From an uncultured Verrucomicrobia subdivision 3 bacterium (GTDB lineage: Bacteria; Verrucomicrobiota; Verrucomicrobiia; Limisphaerales; UBA8199), in NCBI GenBank assembly GCA_903913865.1, contig CAIWMU010000142.1:42761-106760 (forward strand): a stretch of 64,000 nucleotides of DNA, in the 5' to 3' direction. Within the stretch, counting starts at the first letter, position 1; each line of letters starts with the position of its first letter. The position numbers were made by a program, and so were the translations under genes. Below the pieces are notes generated by a model, which saw only the letters and a list, made by a program, of their open reading frames with translations, did no database searches and had not been told where the DNA came from. This document shows positions 40,152 through 48,403 of the stretch, piece by piece.

Positions 40152-40733
40152 TCAAAGGTCGAAATCGATGGTTTTGCCATGTACCTTGTCGATGCCCTCA
40201 AGGAGGCACTCAAAAAGCAGGCCCGGATCAAGCCCCAGTTCAAGGTATTCCGCCTCCGAATTGTCGAAGGCGAACCGGAGTTCCTGAACCGCCTGTGTAT
40301 GGGCCACCCAAAGGCCGGAGGCCTCCAGTTCTTCCCTGGAATATTTGCCTGTGAGCGCCACCATGTCCATGAGGGTGGCATTCACGGGGATTTCGATGGT
40401 TTTGGACCAGACGCTTTGGCGTTTGACGGCAGTGGAGGTGGTGCCCCACCACATGGAATTATCCTTGAAGACAAGGGTGATGGGGTCGCCCTGCGGAGGC
40501 CTCTCGATCCAGAGGAAGAGGACATCTGCCCGGATGCGGAGCTGGGCATCCAGTCTGCCACTGGCGGGGGTGTAGGTGCTGACACCCCCCAATTCCATGT
40601 GGAGGTGCATTCCATCAAACGACAGGATGATCTCGTCACAACTGAAGCGTGTGGAACTGTCCCGCAACAGGGTCAACTCCTCAATCAGGTCCCTGCTGGC
40701 GATGACAATTTTTTCCTCAATGGGTTCACTCAT
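40152..40733 (-). CDS. Unknown protein of the DUF499/DUF1156 cassette (193 aa)
   Basis: The 193-residue product starts MSEPIEEKIVIASRDLIEELTLLRD. A beta-rich centre follows (ILSFDGMHLHMELGGVSTY, VLFLWIERPPQGDPITLVFKDNSMWWG), and the protein ends in acidic, Leu-rich helices (EAEYLELGLDPGLLFECLLEGID). It has no signal peptide, membrane helix or catalytic motif that I know. Its start overlaps the helicase stop by 4 nt (ATGA-type), indicating tight translational coupling and a stoichiometric partnership. The position next to a SNF2 helicase recalls small accessory subunits in other defence cassettes. I considered DUF3780, which often accompanies DUF499 and DUF1156, but the motifs do not fit. Confidence 0.78.
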   Translation of the reverse strand: MSEPIEEKIVIASRDLIEELTLLRDSSTRFSCDEIILSFDGMHLHMELGGVSTYTPASGRLDAQLRIRADVLFLWIERPPQGDPITLVFKDNSMWWGTTSTAVKRQSVWSKTIEIPVNATLMDMVALTGKYSREELEASGLWVAHTQAVQELRFAFDNSEAEYLELGLDPGLLFECLLEGIDKVHGKTIDFDL

Positions 40734-43700
40734 GGGTTGGCCTGGGTCATGTGTTTGGTGAGGGAGTTCAGCAGCCTGGGAATGCTCAAGTTGACGCTGG
40801 TTTCCGCCCAGCCCGGTTCCCGATCAAAGGGGGACTCCAGATAATGGGGGCCGTCGATCCTGGCGCCATCGACGAGTACCAGGGCGAGGAACCAGCCATC
40901 CCCCTGCTTGTTGTAGCCGACGAGCATCTCATTCTTGGAAACGGCCACTGTTGTGGCATCCGCGCGGCGGGCTTTGACCTCGATAAACCGGCAGCTGCCT
41001 CGGCCATCCACCGAGGTGATATCCCAACCGCAATTCTCGGCGGAAACATCCCTGGGGGTGAATCCTCTGGAGCGTTCGGAATCCATGACCACCCGCATGC
41101 CGGTGGCTTCCATGGCATCCCGATCGGCAGCAGTCATTTGGTCATCCTGATCAGCGGCAGCCCCCTGCCAATCAAGGAGGAGCCCCTGGGGGACGACGAG
41201 TACAACACCCGAGATCTGGGGCATCTGGGAAACAACAGTGCGTTGGGCCGTGAGATCCCGGGTGCGTTTCTCAAGGCGGAAGGTGAGTTCCTCAGCCGTC
41301 CGGCGGGCTTTCTCGGGCTGCATGCGGGGCTGGGAACCGGCTGCCACAGCGATGCGCAGCTCCTCAAAGCGGTGGCTCCAGTAATTGATCTGCACGGTGA
41401 GACGGGCATGAACGGCCTCCAGTGTGACGGCCACGGAGCGTTCGCGCCGGGCTTTGACTTCAAGGAAATGGGCCGGCACAAGCGAACCCGCAGCATGGTT
41501 GATGGCGATGCGCTCCAGATTTGAATCGTGCCACAGGGGGAGCAATTCGAGCGCGCGGGACAGCAACTCCTTGGGGAGGGGTGCGAAATCCAGGTAGGGT
41601 GCGGGACCTCCCGTGCGGGCACTGCCTGAGGGCTGGATGAAAACATGATGGAGCCTGCGTGAGATGGTGCGGGGTTGGGATGTGCCATCCAGAACACCAT
41701 CCCGCACTTCATGATCAATGATGAACATCAGGCTGGGGGTGGTGCCGAAGTCCTGGGAATCCACCAGCACGGTACCCTGCTTGAGCCGGTGCCGCGAACT
41801 CTCAAGCACCAGATCGACAGCGGAATCCATCAGGGGATGGCCTGGTGCAAGGAGGGTGGCCATGGGCCTGCCTGGAAGACGAACCTGTGTCTTTTCAAAG
41901 CAGACACGTTGATACCTCTCAAGAACCGGAACGCCATGACCAATGAGCCTGTCCCGCTCGCGGATGACGGGTGGCACGTAGGTGATCTCAAACCTCTTCT
42001 CCTCCCGGGCCCGTAGCTGGCCACCGAACTTGGCGAATGCAGCCTCAAAGAAGGCCTTGATGAAGTAGGGCTGCAGGCGCTGGGCCTCGGCCTTTTCCAT
42101 CTGTTCCTTGAGTTCAAACACACGCGGGAGGGCCAGATGCTCTGCGGCAACCGCTTCCCGCTCCATGACCGCCTTCAAGTGGTCATGGTCCAGTGCTGCA
42201 TCCAGCTTCTCAAAAAGTCGTGCACGCACATCCGGACGTTCATTGTAGCGGATGGCCTGCACCAGCAGGTCCTTGAGCGGGTTCTGCTCGAACACTTTGC
42301 CCAGTACATCGAACACCTTGCCTTGAAGAGCCTTGCGGGACTCCTCAAGCTTTTCGAAGAGCCGGTGGAAGACAGCACCCTCCCGGGTTTCCTTGGCGAC
42401 GAGGTTCCACAGCCTGCAAACCTCCGTCTGGCCGATACGATGGATGCGCCCAAACCGCTGCTCGATGCGGTTCGGGTTCCACGGCATGTCGTAGTTGATC
42501 ATCAGGTGGGCACACTGGAGGTTCACCCCCTCCCCTGCAGCATCCGTGGCCAGCAGAATGGAACAGTCGGCATAGTTGATGAACCGTTCAACCGCCTTCT
42601 TGCGATCCTCACGCTTCACCCCGCCGTGGATGAGTTCGATGGCGGATGGCTCACCGAGCAGGGTTGAGATCCGGTCCCGGAGGTAGTTGAGGGTGTCCCT
42701 ATGTTCTGTGAAGATGATTATTTTTCGCCGGTTCCCGTGGGCATCCCGCATGTGGGGATTATCCTGAAGCAATCCAGAGACCTGAACCCACTTCTGATCC
42801 TCCCCGGCAGCCCGGAGGGTCGCCGAAAGATCCACCAGATCCTTGAGTGACTCAATTTCCTTCTCCAGTTCCTCCACAGTACGTGCTGCGGTGGACTCGT
42901 TGACGATCTCGTCCTGCAGGTTTTCCGCCTCATCCCCGGTCAGGTCTTCCAGGGCATCCTCGGGATCCCCTGCATCGGTTTCATTGAGATGGCTCAGATT
43001 GAAGAGTCCGCGATGCAGGGTGCGGGCTTCACCCAGCATGTTCTCAAGCCGTCCCAACCGGCGCTTGAGCGACTGATGGATGGCCTCTGGCGACGATGCA
43101 AGTCGGCGCTGGAGGATGGTGAGTGCGAACCCGACAGTACCTTTGCGCTTTTCCTCCAGACTCTCGGCCCGGTTCATTTCCGTGGTCACATAGGAGGTGA
43201 CAGCAGCATAAAGTCCGGCCTCCAGCCGGGAGAGGGGGTAGTTGACTGTCTCAGCCACCCGCTCCGGGAACAGCCGGGTGCCATCGAACTTGACCAGTTC
43301 CTCCTTGATCATCCGGCGCATGACGTCGGATGTGTTGATCTGGTGCATCCCATCCCGGAACTTGCCGAAGAAGCGGTCGGAATCGACGAGTGCCAGGAAG
43401 GCCTGGAAATCCTCCTCTTTGCCGTTATGGGGGGTGGCGGTCATCAGGAGCAGGTGCCGGCAGATGCCGCCAAGGAGTTCGCCCAGTTGGTAACGCTTGG
43501 TCTTCTTCAGTTCGTTCCCAAAGTAGCTGGCCGAGAGCTTGTGCGCCTCATCCACAATGATGAGATCCCATGTGGTCTGTTCCAGCTTCTCCTTGAGTTC
43601 ATCCGAACGGGACAGTTGATCGATTCTGCAGATCAGCAACCTCTTCTCTGTGAACGGGTTGGCGATGACGGAGGTCTCCACCATGTCCCGCGCAAAGATC

Positions 43701-44236
43701 TCAAATGAGAGGTTGAACTTTTGATCCAACTCATCCTGCCACTGTTCCACCAGGCTGCCCGGAGCAATGATCAGGCACCGTTCAAGATCTCCCCGGACCT
43801 GCAACTCACGGACCAACAAACCTGCCATGATGGTCTTGCCAGCCCCGGGATCATCCGCCAGTACGAACCGGAGCGGTTGCCGCTGGAGCATCGTCTCATA
43901 GACAGCCGTGATCTGGTGTGGCAAAGGTTCGACGTTGGAAGTGTGAACGGCCATCAGGGGATCGAACAGGTGGGCCAGATGGATCCGGTAGGCCTCTGCA
44001 GCCAGCCTGAACGCTTCTGGATCTGCATCCAGGGCCCATGGCCTGCCAACCTCGGCTATCCCCAGACGATCCTCATCCGTGCGGAACACCATCTGTTCCC
44101 TCGCACGGTTGTCTGCGGCACGGTAATGGACATTGATCGCATCCCCCCCAATCGGCTCGATGGCAAAAACACGCACCACATGGCCCGGGACCAGTCCTGC
44201 AATCGTGGCTCCCGGCTTGATGTCTTCCAATTTCAT
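40730..44236 (-). CDS. SNF2-family helicase with C-terminal DUF3883-like PD-(D/E)XK nuclease domain
   Basis: I take the ATG at 44236 (1168 residues, MKLEDIKPGATIAGLVPGHVVRVF); the frame extends to 44482 but those residues look non-coding. Superfamily 2 motifs are clear: LADDPGAGKTIMAG (Walker A 129-135), VDEAH at 228-232, LMTATPHNGKEEDF, IIFTEHRDTLNYL, LLATDAAGEGVNLQ and EQRFGRIHRIGQ. The C-terminus (about 1070-1130) reads GWDITSVDGRGSCRFIEVKAR, the D...ExK arrangement of DUF3883/Mrr-like nucleases. DrmD of DISARM is a similar SNF2 protein. In this cassette it is the first reliable gene and the only obvious DNA nuclease candidate, so it probably tracks and attacks unmodified DNA. An unconvincing 176-aa frame overlaps its start codon. 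Confidence 0.88.
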   Translation of the reverse strand: MKLEDIKPGATIAGLVPGHVVRVFAIEPIGGDAINVHYRAADNRAREQMVFRTDEDRLGIAEVGRPWALDADPEAFRLAAEAYRIHLAHLFDPLMAVHTSNVEPLPHQITAVYETMLQRQPLRFVLADDPGAGKTIMAGLLVRELQVRGDLERCLIIAPGSLVEQWQDELDQKFNLSFEIFARDMVETSVIANPFTEKRLLICRIDQLSRSDELKEKLEQTTWDLIIVDEAHKLSASYFGNELKKTKRYQLGELLGGICRHLLLMTATPHNGKEEDFQAFLALVDSDRFFGKFRDGMHQINTSDVMRRMIKEELVKFDGTRLFPERVAETVNYPLSRLEAGLYAAVTSYVTTEMNRAESLEEKRKGTVGFALTILQRRLASSPEAIHQSLKRRLGRLENMLGEARTLHRGLFNLSHLNETDAGDPEDALEDLTGDEAENLQDEIVNESTAARTVEELEKEIESLKDLVDLSATLRAAGEDQKWVQVSGLLQDNPHMRDAHGNRRKIIIFTEHRDTLNYLRDRISTLLGEPSAIELIHGGVKREDRKKAVERFINYADCSILLATDAAGEGVNLQCAHLMINYDMPWNPNRIEQRFGRIHRIGQTEVCRLWNLVAKETREGAVFHRLFEKLEESRKALQGKVFDVLGKVFEQNPLKDLLVQAIRYNERPDVRARLFEKLDAALDHDHLKAVMEREAVAAEHLALPRVFELKEQMEKAEAQRLQPYFIKAFFEAAFAKFGGQLRAREEKRFEITYVPPVIRERDRLIGHGVPVLERYQRVCFEKTQVRLPGRPMATLLAPGHPLMDSAVDLVLESSRHRLKQGTVLVDSQDFGTTPSLMFIIDHEVRDGVLDGTSQPRTISRRLHHVFIQPSGSARTGGPAPYLDFAPLPKELLSRALELLPLWHDSNLERIAINHAAGSLVPAHFLEVKARRERSVAVTLEAVHARLTVQINYWSHRFEELRIAVAAGSQPRMQPEKARRTAEELTFRLEKRTRDLTAQRTVVSQMPQISGVVLVVPQGLLLDWQGAAADQDDQMTAADRDAMEATGMRVVMDSERSRGFTPRDVSAENCGWDITSVDGRGSCRFIEVKARRADATTVAVSKNEMLVGYNKQGDGWFLALVLVDGARIDGPHYLESPFDREPGWAETSVNLSIPRLLNSLTKHMTQANP

Positions 44237-45157
44237 GCTGATAGGTGGTCTGATGTTAATCCGGCTCCGTCCATGAGTTGCCCGTGCAGGACGAACAAGA
44301 CCGGGTGTGGCCCACCGATCTCCTCCACTCCAGATACCCTTGGAATTCGGGGGCCGGCATCGGAACGGTGAAGAGTGGTCCCGCACAAGATGGGCTGGCA
44401 TCCAGCGTTGGATTCCTCTGCCCTGCAAGTGTGAGTTCGGTTGACTGCCGCTCCAATGAGATCCCGAGTCAGAACTCCACAAGCCTCATCAGGCAACCCC
44501 AGTGGGCGGCTGCTCCTACGGGAACGGGATGTGGCTGATGGAAATTCCCACCCCCTACACAGCACGGAAATTACCCTCCCAACACTGGGTGTCAGACCAT
44601 GTGACGCACGGGCTATTCCAGACCGAACGCGGCGGGAGCAACCTGTGGAGGAGTACAGCCCGGATGGAAATTCACAACGATCCATGGGGATGAAGATGCG
44701 GGACTCGCCCAAGATAGCAGGAGCACCACACATGCCCAGGGATTCCTTGTTGTAACGTTCCATGTCAGATCATCATGTTGGTTTTTCAAGAGAATATGGG
44801 TGACATCCCATCCAGGTCAAGAACCCCGAGCAACTCTTCCAAGGCTGGCTGCCTTGGGAATGCCCCGTGTTTCCACGTACTGAGAGCCGCCCGACATCGG
44901 TGCAGTTCCAAATCCTGAACCGTTCCCCAGCCAGACAGAAGGCCCAGGGTGGGCATGGACCTCCGATCCATCCCTACAACCACAAGCGATCCAGGACCAC
45001 TCAACACACCGGGATCAGGCATAGCCTTCAGCAACCCCACCCCGGCCAGATCAATCTTGCCGACTTAGGAAGCAAGACGATCTGGTCGGTTGGAGCCAAT
45101 CAGGGGCTTTGCAGACCCATACTGGGCCAGCTAATTCGCCTACTTTGACTTGTTCGA
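44237..45157. other. 921-base region between the helicase gene and the CRISPR array, no reliable gene
   Basis: This stretch contains no recognisable protein gene. The minus-strand frame 44233-44763 (176 residues) ends in an ATGA overlap with the helicase start, but its Ser/Arg/Cys/Gly-rich composition looks random. The minus-strand frame 44786-45040 (84 residues) contains RAALSTWKHGAFPRQPALEELLGVL, which has the look of a small helix-turn-helix protein, yet no good start is visible. The 11-mer GCACGGAAATT occurs here (about 44562-44572) and again in the CRISPR leader (about 46551). The segment next to the degenerate first repeat is the leader-distal end of the array. It may be decayed coding sequence or the promoter region of the cassette. 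Confidence 0.35.
44786..45040 (-). CDS. Possible small helix-turn-helix-like ORF (84 aa or slightly longer)
   Basis: The frame is open from a stop near 45070 to 44786, with a GTG at 45040 as the only early start. Its C-terminal third, ALSTWKHGAFPRQPALEELLGVLDLDG, recalls the second and third helices of Xre-type DNA-binding proteins (S/T-x-W-x-x-G-x-x-P). The N-terminal part is Gly/Leu-rich and not convincing. It lies between the array and the DUF499 cassette, a place where a regulator would be plausible. It may be a real small repressor, the rest of one, or chance. Confidence 0.2.
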   Translation of the reverse strand: MGLLKAMPDPGVLSGPGSLVVVGMDRRSMPTLGLLSGWGTVQDLELHRCRAALSTWKHGAFPRQPALEELLGVLDLDGMSPIFS

Positions 45158-45194
45158 ATCCCCAGTGCCTTTCGGCGCGGAGCTTTCTCAGCTG
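45158..45194 (-). repeat. Degenerate terminal CRISPR repeat (leader-distal end)
   Basis: This copy keeps CCAGTGCCTTTCGGCG and the final CAGCTG but differs from the consensus at about five positions (ATCC instead of GTCA at the plus-strand start, CGCGG for CGTGG, TTTCT for TTCTT). Decay of one end repeat normally marks the oldest end of an array. It therefore places the leader at the right (46483-46675), next to cas2. Confidence 0.85.
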
Positions 45195-46482
45195 TCGCCT
45201 CTCATTCATGAGCAACATCGGTCGCGGCATGTCGTCACCAGTGCCTTTCGGCGTGGAGCTTCTTCAGCTGAGTTCGGCCAATACCTCGGGCTGCACGGGG
45301 ATCGCCCGCGGTCACCAGTGCCTTTCGGCGTGGAGCTTCTTCAGCTGGATAGTGTCAGTATTTGGACAATCCGAAAGGGTTGGAACGTCACCAGTGCCTT
45401 TCGGCGTGGAGCTTCTTCAGCTGAAAAGAATTCTTTCAATTATGGCTTTTTGGTGGTTGGAAGGTCACCAGTGCCTTTCGGCGTGGAGCTTCTTCAGCTG
45501 ATGCACTAATGAAACGATGGGAATCTTTGCAACGTCCCGAGTCACCAGTGCCTTTCGGCGTGGAGCTTCTTCAGCTGGAATACATCGCCATTAACAGAAC
45601 TCCTTATATACATAAGTCACCAGTGCCTTTCGGCGTGGAGCTTCTTCAGCTGAGCTTACCCAGTGGATACTCATGCCCGGGTGCCAGCGAGTGTCACCAG
45701 TGCCTTTCGGCGTGGAGCTTCTTCAGCTGCTTGCGCCATGCGGACGATTTGTATGCATTGCGCATCGGGTCACCAGTGCCTTTCGGCGTGGAGCTTCTTC
45801 AGCTGCCCGAGATGAAGAACCTATATAGCGAGTCTGCCGCGAGTGTCACCAGTGCCTTTCGGCGTGGAGCTTCTTCAGCTGTAGCGTCTGGGGCTATAAG
45901 CCCAATTGGGCAGCCCTGTCACCAGTGCCTTTCGGCGTGGAGCTTCTTCAGCTGGGGTTGCGAAAGGCCCGGGTTGTTATTAGTTGGGATGTGGGTCACC
46001 AGTGCCTTTCGGCGTGGAGCTTCTTCAGCTGCATGAATTCACCTTTTGAGGTGACTTGGCATGGTTTGCAGTCACCAGTGCCTTTCGGCGTGGAGCTTCT
46101 TCAGCTGTAATGTCACTCAAGCCAAACGCATTGCGAGCGCGAATTTCGTCACCAGTGCCTTTCGGCGTGGAGCTTCTTCAGCTGAGCTGGAAGCGACTTC
46201 CCTCCGTGCCGCGCGAACATTCGGTCACCAGTGCCTTTCGGCGTGGAGCTTCTTCAGCTGACAGTTCCCGAAATGCGGGACTTCTATACGGAGTCTGGTC
46301 ACCAGTGCCTTTCGGCGTGGAGCTTCTTCAGCTGGTGGATACAAGGTAGTCGCCAGCTTACAAAGGGCAAGGTCACCAGTGCCTTTCGGCGTGGAGCTTC
46401 TTCAGCTGAAAAACGTTTGCGGATAGGGCTTGCCTTCTTGGCAAGGTCACCAGTGCCTTTCGGCGTGGAGCTTCTTCAGCTG
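45158..46482 (-). CRISPR. CRISPR array, 18 repeats of 37 bp and 17 spacers
   Basis: Seventeen identical 37-bp repeats start (plus coordinates) at 45234, 45311, 45387, 45464, 45541, 45616, 45693, 45769, 45845, 45918, 45995, 46071, 46148, 46224, 46298, 46372 and 46446, plus one degenerate copy at 45158. On the plus strand each begins GTCACCAGTGCCTTTCGGCG and ends CTTCTTCAGCTG; transcription is probably from the minus strand. Spacers are 36-40 bp (39, 40, 39, 40, 40, 38, 40, 39, 39, 36, 40, 39, 40, 39, 37, 37, 37 from left). Within the repeat GCC-GAAA-GGC (minus strand) can form a small GNRA-loop hairpin, and AGCT-TCTTC-AGCT a second one. All spacers differ, but two of them are related to each other. 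The array belongs to the type III-B cas genes immediately to its right. Confidence 0.98.
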
Positions 46483-46675
46483 CCCGTCATTCTAACTCGT
46501 TGTGGCTGAGGTGTCCAAATGTATCTCAGGTCACGAGGCTCTTTTTTTCTGGCACGGAAATTGAATTCCTGCCCCGGATCAGGGCCGGATCTTTGTAAGT
46601 GGTTGAAAATCAACGTTCGGATTCCAGGTCGCGACCCCCCTGTTTTCGACGTTTCTGTGTGGAAACCTGAGCTAT
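46483..46675 (-). promoter_or_regulatory. CRISPR leader with probable array promoter
   Basis: These 193 bases separate the cas2 stop from the first repeat. On the minus strand TTGGAC (46513-46518) and TAGAAT (46489-46494) are 18 bp apart and would start transcription within the first bases of the first repeat. An A7 run and AT-rich stretch lie about 40 nt further upstream, as is common in leaders. Together with the degenerate left-hand repeat this supports minus-strand transcription of the array. Confidence 0.55.
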
Positions 46676-47155
46676 TCATACGAGGTAGCACAGGGCTTTC
46701 TCGGAGCAGACCATCACTCCGGCTGTTTCTGTCTCCTGTGCGTTGCGGGCATCCATCTTGTAGGCGACCACCCTGTCCTCAGAATCGTCTATGAGGTCGA
46801 GGAGTTGGAGCCAGAGGTCATCAAAGGCGGATGGCTCGAGGTGGCACTCGAAGATGGAGTATTGGACCCGGGTACCGTAGTTTTCGCACACAGTGGCCAC
46901 TTTCGCCAAGCGTTTCGGATCCGAGACATCATAGGCAACGACGATGAGCATTTGGGATTGGGCTGGGGGTGATTTTTGGTAGGGAACCTGGGGGAATGCG
47001 TCATACCACCAGTTGGCTGGATCCGGGGATGGTGGGGGCTGTGGTTCTTCGTGGGTGGTGGCCGGGGCAGGACTTGCGGCACGGGTGTATTCGCCTGGCA
47101 CCCACGGGGGACCGCCCCTGTTTCCACGGTTTCTTTTTGCGTTCTTTGATCGCAT
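46676..47155 (-). CDS. cas2: Cas2 with a 68-residue N-terminal extension
   Basis: The Cas2 core is residues 69-159: MLIVVAYDVSDPKRLAKVATVCENYGTRVQYSIFEC, with the metal-binding Asp76, and the C-terminal VVAYKMDARNAQETET. Cas2 dimers bridge two Cas1 dimers during spacer integration. The frame starts 68 residues earlier, at an ATG only 4 nt after the cas1 stop, and this extension is basic then Pro-rich (MRSKNAKRNRGNRGGPPW ... PQPPPSPDPANWW). An internal start at 46951 would give a standard 91-residue Cas2, but no Shine-Dalgarno sequence precedes it and the spacing to cas1 favours the long form. The extension may be a disordered tail that contacts DNA or Cas1. It is the gene nearest to the leader. 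Confidence 0.92.
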   Translation of the reverse strand: MRSKNAKRNRGNRGGPPWVPGEYTRAASPAPATTHEEPQPPPSPDPANWWYDAFPQVPYQKSPPAQSQMLIVVAYDVSDPKRLAKVATVCENYGTRVQYSIFECHLEPSAFDDLWLQLLDLIDDSEDRVVAYKMDARNAQETETAGVMVCSEKALCYLV

Positions 47156-47159
47156 GTGA

Positions 47160-48248
47160 CTAGTTCATGATGAATGGCTCAAATTTGGAGGGATCCTCAA
47201 GGGCGGCTTTGAGGAGAATGGCCTGATTCTCAAGCTGTTGGCGGAGGCATGTGCGGTGCCCGGCGCCTTCGCTCATGAACTGACGTTCCATGCGGCGCTC
47301 GTACTGGAGGATGAATTTCTTGCGGCCGGCATCATTGAGGTAGATGCCCCCATTTCGGGGTTCGAAGGAATCGGCCCCGAGCATCTGGCGGCTGAAGAGG
47401 TCGAGGGTGAGAGCCTCGACGAGAGCCGGGCGGAAGGGTTCGATCAGATCCAGGGCGAGGGACCAGCGGCCATCCTCGGTGGAGTGGAGGAGTCCAAGAG
47501 AGGGGTCCAATCCGTGTGAGTGGATGCAGCTCACCATTTCCTGATAAAGAAAGGTCGCACCGAAGGAGATGCAGGCGTTCACGGGGTTCAGGGGAGGCCT
47601 TGTGCTCCGGCGCTCAAATGGAAATGCGGCCGGTAGAAAGGAGCCCCAGGCCTGGAAGTAGCGGGCGGTGGAGGCACCCTCGTAGCCACGGAGTTCATCG
47701 ATGCTGCGACTGGCGTTGATGGAGGCAAAGAGGCCGTTCAGCCAGCCGAGGGCATCCGCAACGGGTGCCCCTGTTTCGGATACCGGTCCAAGCGGTTGGC
47801 TTCCCTCATCCTTTGAGGATGCGGCCTTTGGCATGGGGGTGCCGGAATCTGAGCGGGCTGCCATGAGCCGCTGCAGGACGCGCCGCTGATTGTAGAGTTT
47901 TGCGGTGATGATGCGGCCGGACATCTGGAGCGTGAAGGCCGGATCCCGGGTGCGCTCGTACTGGCGCAGGCGGGCAAGGCCATGGGCATTTGTGGCGGGG
48001 AGGAAGCCGCCGAGGAAATTCCCGCTCCATGCAAGGATGTTGATGGGGATTTCGGCCCTGAGCAGGGCGGCAAGTGCTGCGCTGGTGATGTGGACGGATT
48101 CATCAATGATGAGCCGGTCAACATCCCGGATGGGGATCTCCCTGAGCAGGCCTTCGGTTCCGGTATCCTCCAGAATTCCCCGGACTTCGAGGCGCTCAGA
48201 TTTCAGGTGGATGCTGCAATTGGGTTGGCGGATGCAGGCTGTGGGCAT
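47160..48248 (-). CDS. cas1: Cas1 integrase
   Basis: The 362-residue product has the N-terminal beta domain (SIHLKSERLEVRG, LLREIPIRDVDRLIIDESVHITSAAL) and the helical catalytic domain. The expected metal ligands are Glu190 in RGYEGASTARYF, His255 in LLHSTEDGRW and Asp267/Glu270 in LALDLIEPFRP. Residues about 135-165 form a Pro/Ser/Lys-rich insertion between the two domains that most Cas1 proteins lack. The enzyme inserts new spacers at the leader end with Cas2. Because the adaptation pair is present, the type III-B locus may acquire spacers itself. No reverse transcriptase is fused to it or adjacent, so acquisition should be from DNA. Confidence 0.96.
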   Translation of the reverse strand: MPTACIRQPNCSIHLKSERLEVRGILEDTGTEGLLREIPIRDVDRLIIDESVHITSAALAALLRAEIPINILAWSGNFLGGFLPATNAHGLARLRQYERTRDPAFTLQMSGRIITAKLYNQRRVLQRLMAARSDSGTPMPKAASSKDEGSQPLGPVSETGAPVADALGWLNGLFASINASRSIDELRGYEGASTARYFQAWGSFLPAAFPFERRSTRPPLNPVNACISFGATFLYQEMVSCIHSHGLDPSLGLLHSTEDGRWSLALDLIEPFRPALVEALTLDLFSRQMLGADSFEPRNGGIYLNDAGRKKFILQYERRMERQFMSEGAGHRTCLRQQLENQAILLKAALEDPSKFEPFIMN

Positions 48249-48403
48249 GGGTTGTTCCTGGGTTCATCCCTGTGGTTCAGGGGGGAGGTTGGTGGTGGCT
48301 GGCTGGGGGGGCATGGCGTGGGTCCACGGAGGGCCAGTCGCTTCCCTTTTTGTAAACGGCACAAAGAGCTGAGGAGGTGACCCTCTTGCGTTCGGGCCTG
48401 GCT

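Noticed and set aside
40152..40733. Assignment of the 193-aa protein to DUF3780, a common partner of DUF499/DUF1156 genes
   Set aside because: The length fits, but the conserved pattern that I remember for DUF3780 is not present.
32960..44236. Calling the cassette BREX or DISARM
   Set aside because: No PglZ, BrxL, BrxA or BrxB (BREX) and no DrmA/DrmB pair or PLD gene (DISARM) is found in the operon; only single components resemble these systems.
44233..44763. Minus-strand 176-aa ORF ending in an ATGA overlap with the SNF2 helicase start
   Set aside because: Composition is random-looking (Ser, Arg, Cys, Gly), with no recognisable motif; the overlap alone is not enough. Recorded only in the gap description.
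45109..46509. Several plus-strand frames through the array encode repeated peptides such as VPFGVELLQL and CLSAWSFFS
   Set aside because: They are produced by the 37-bp CRISPR repeats read in frame; the spacers between them are unrelated, so this is not a repeat protein.
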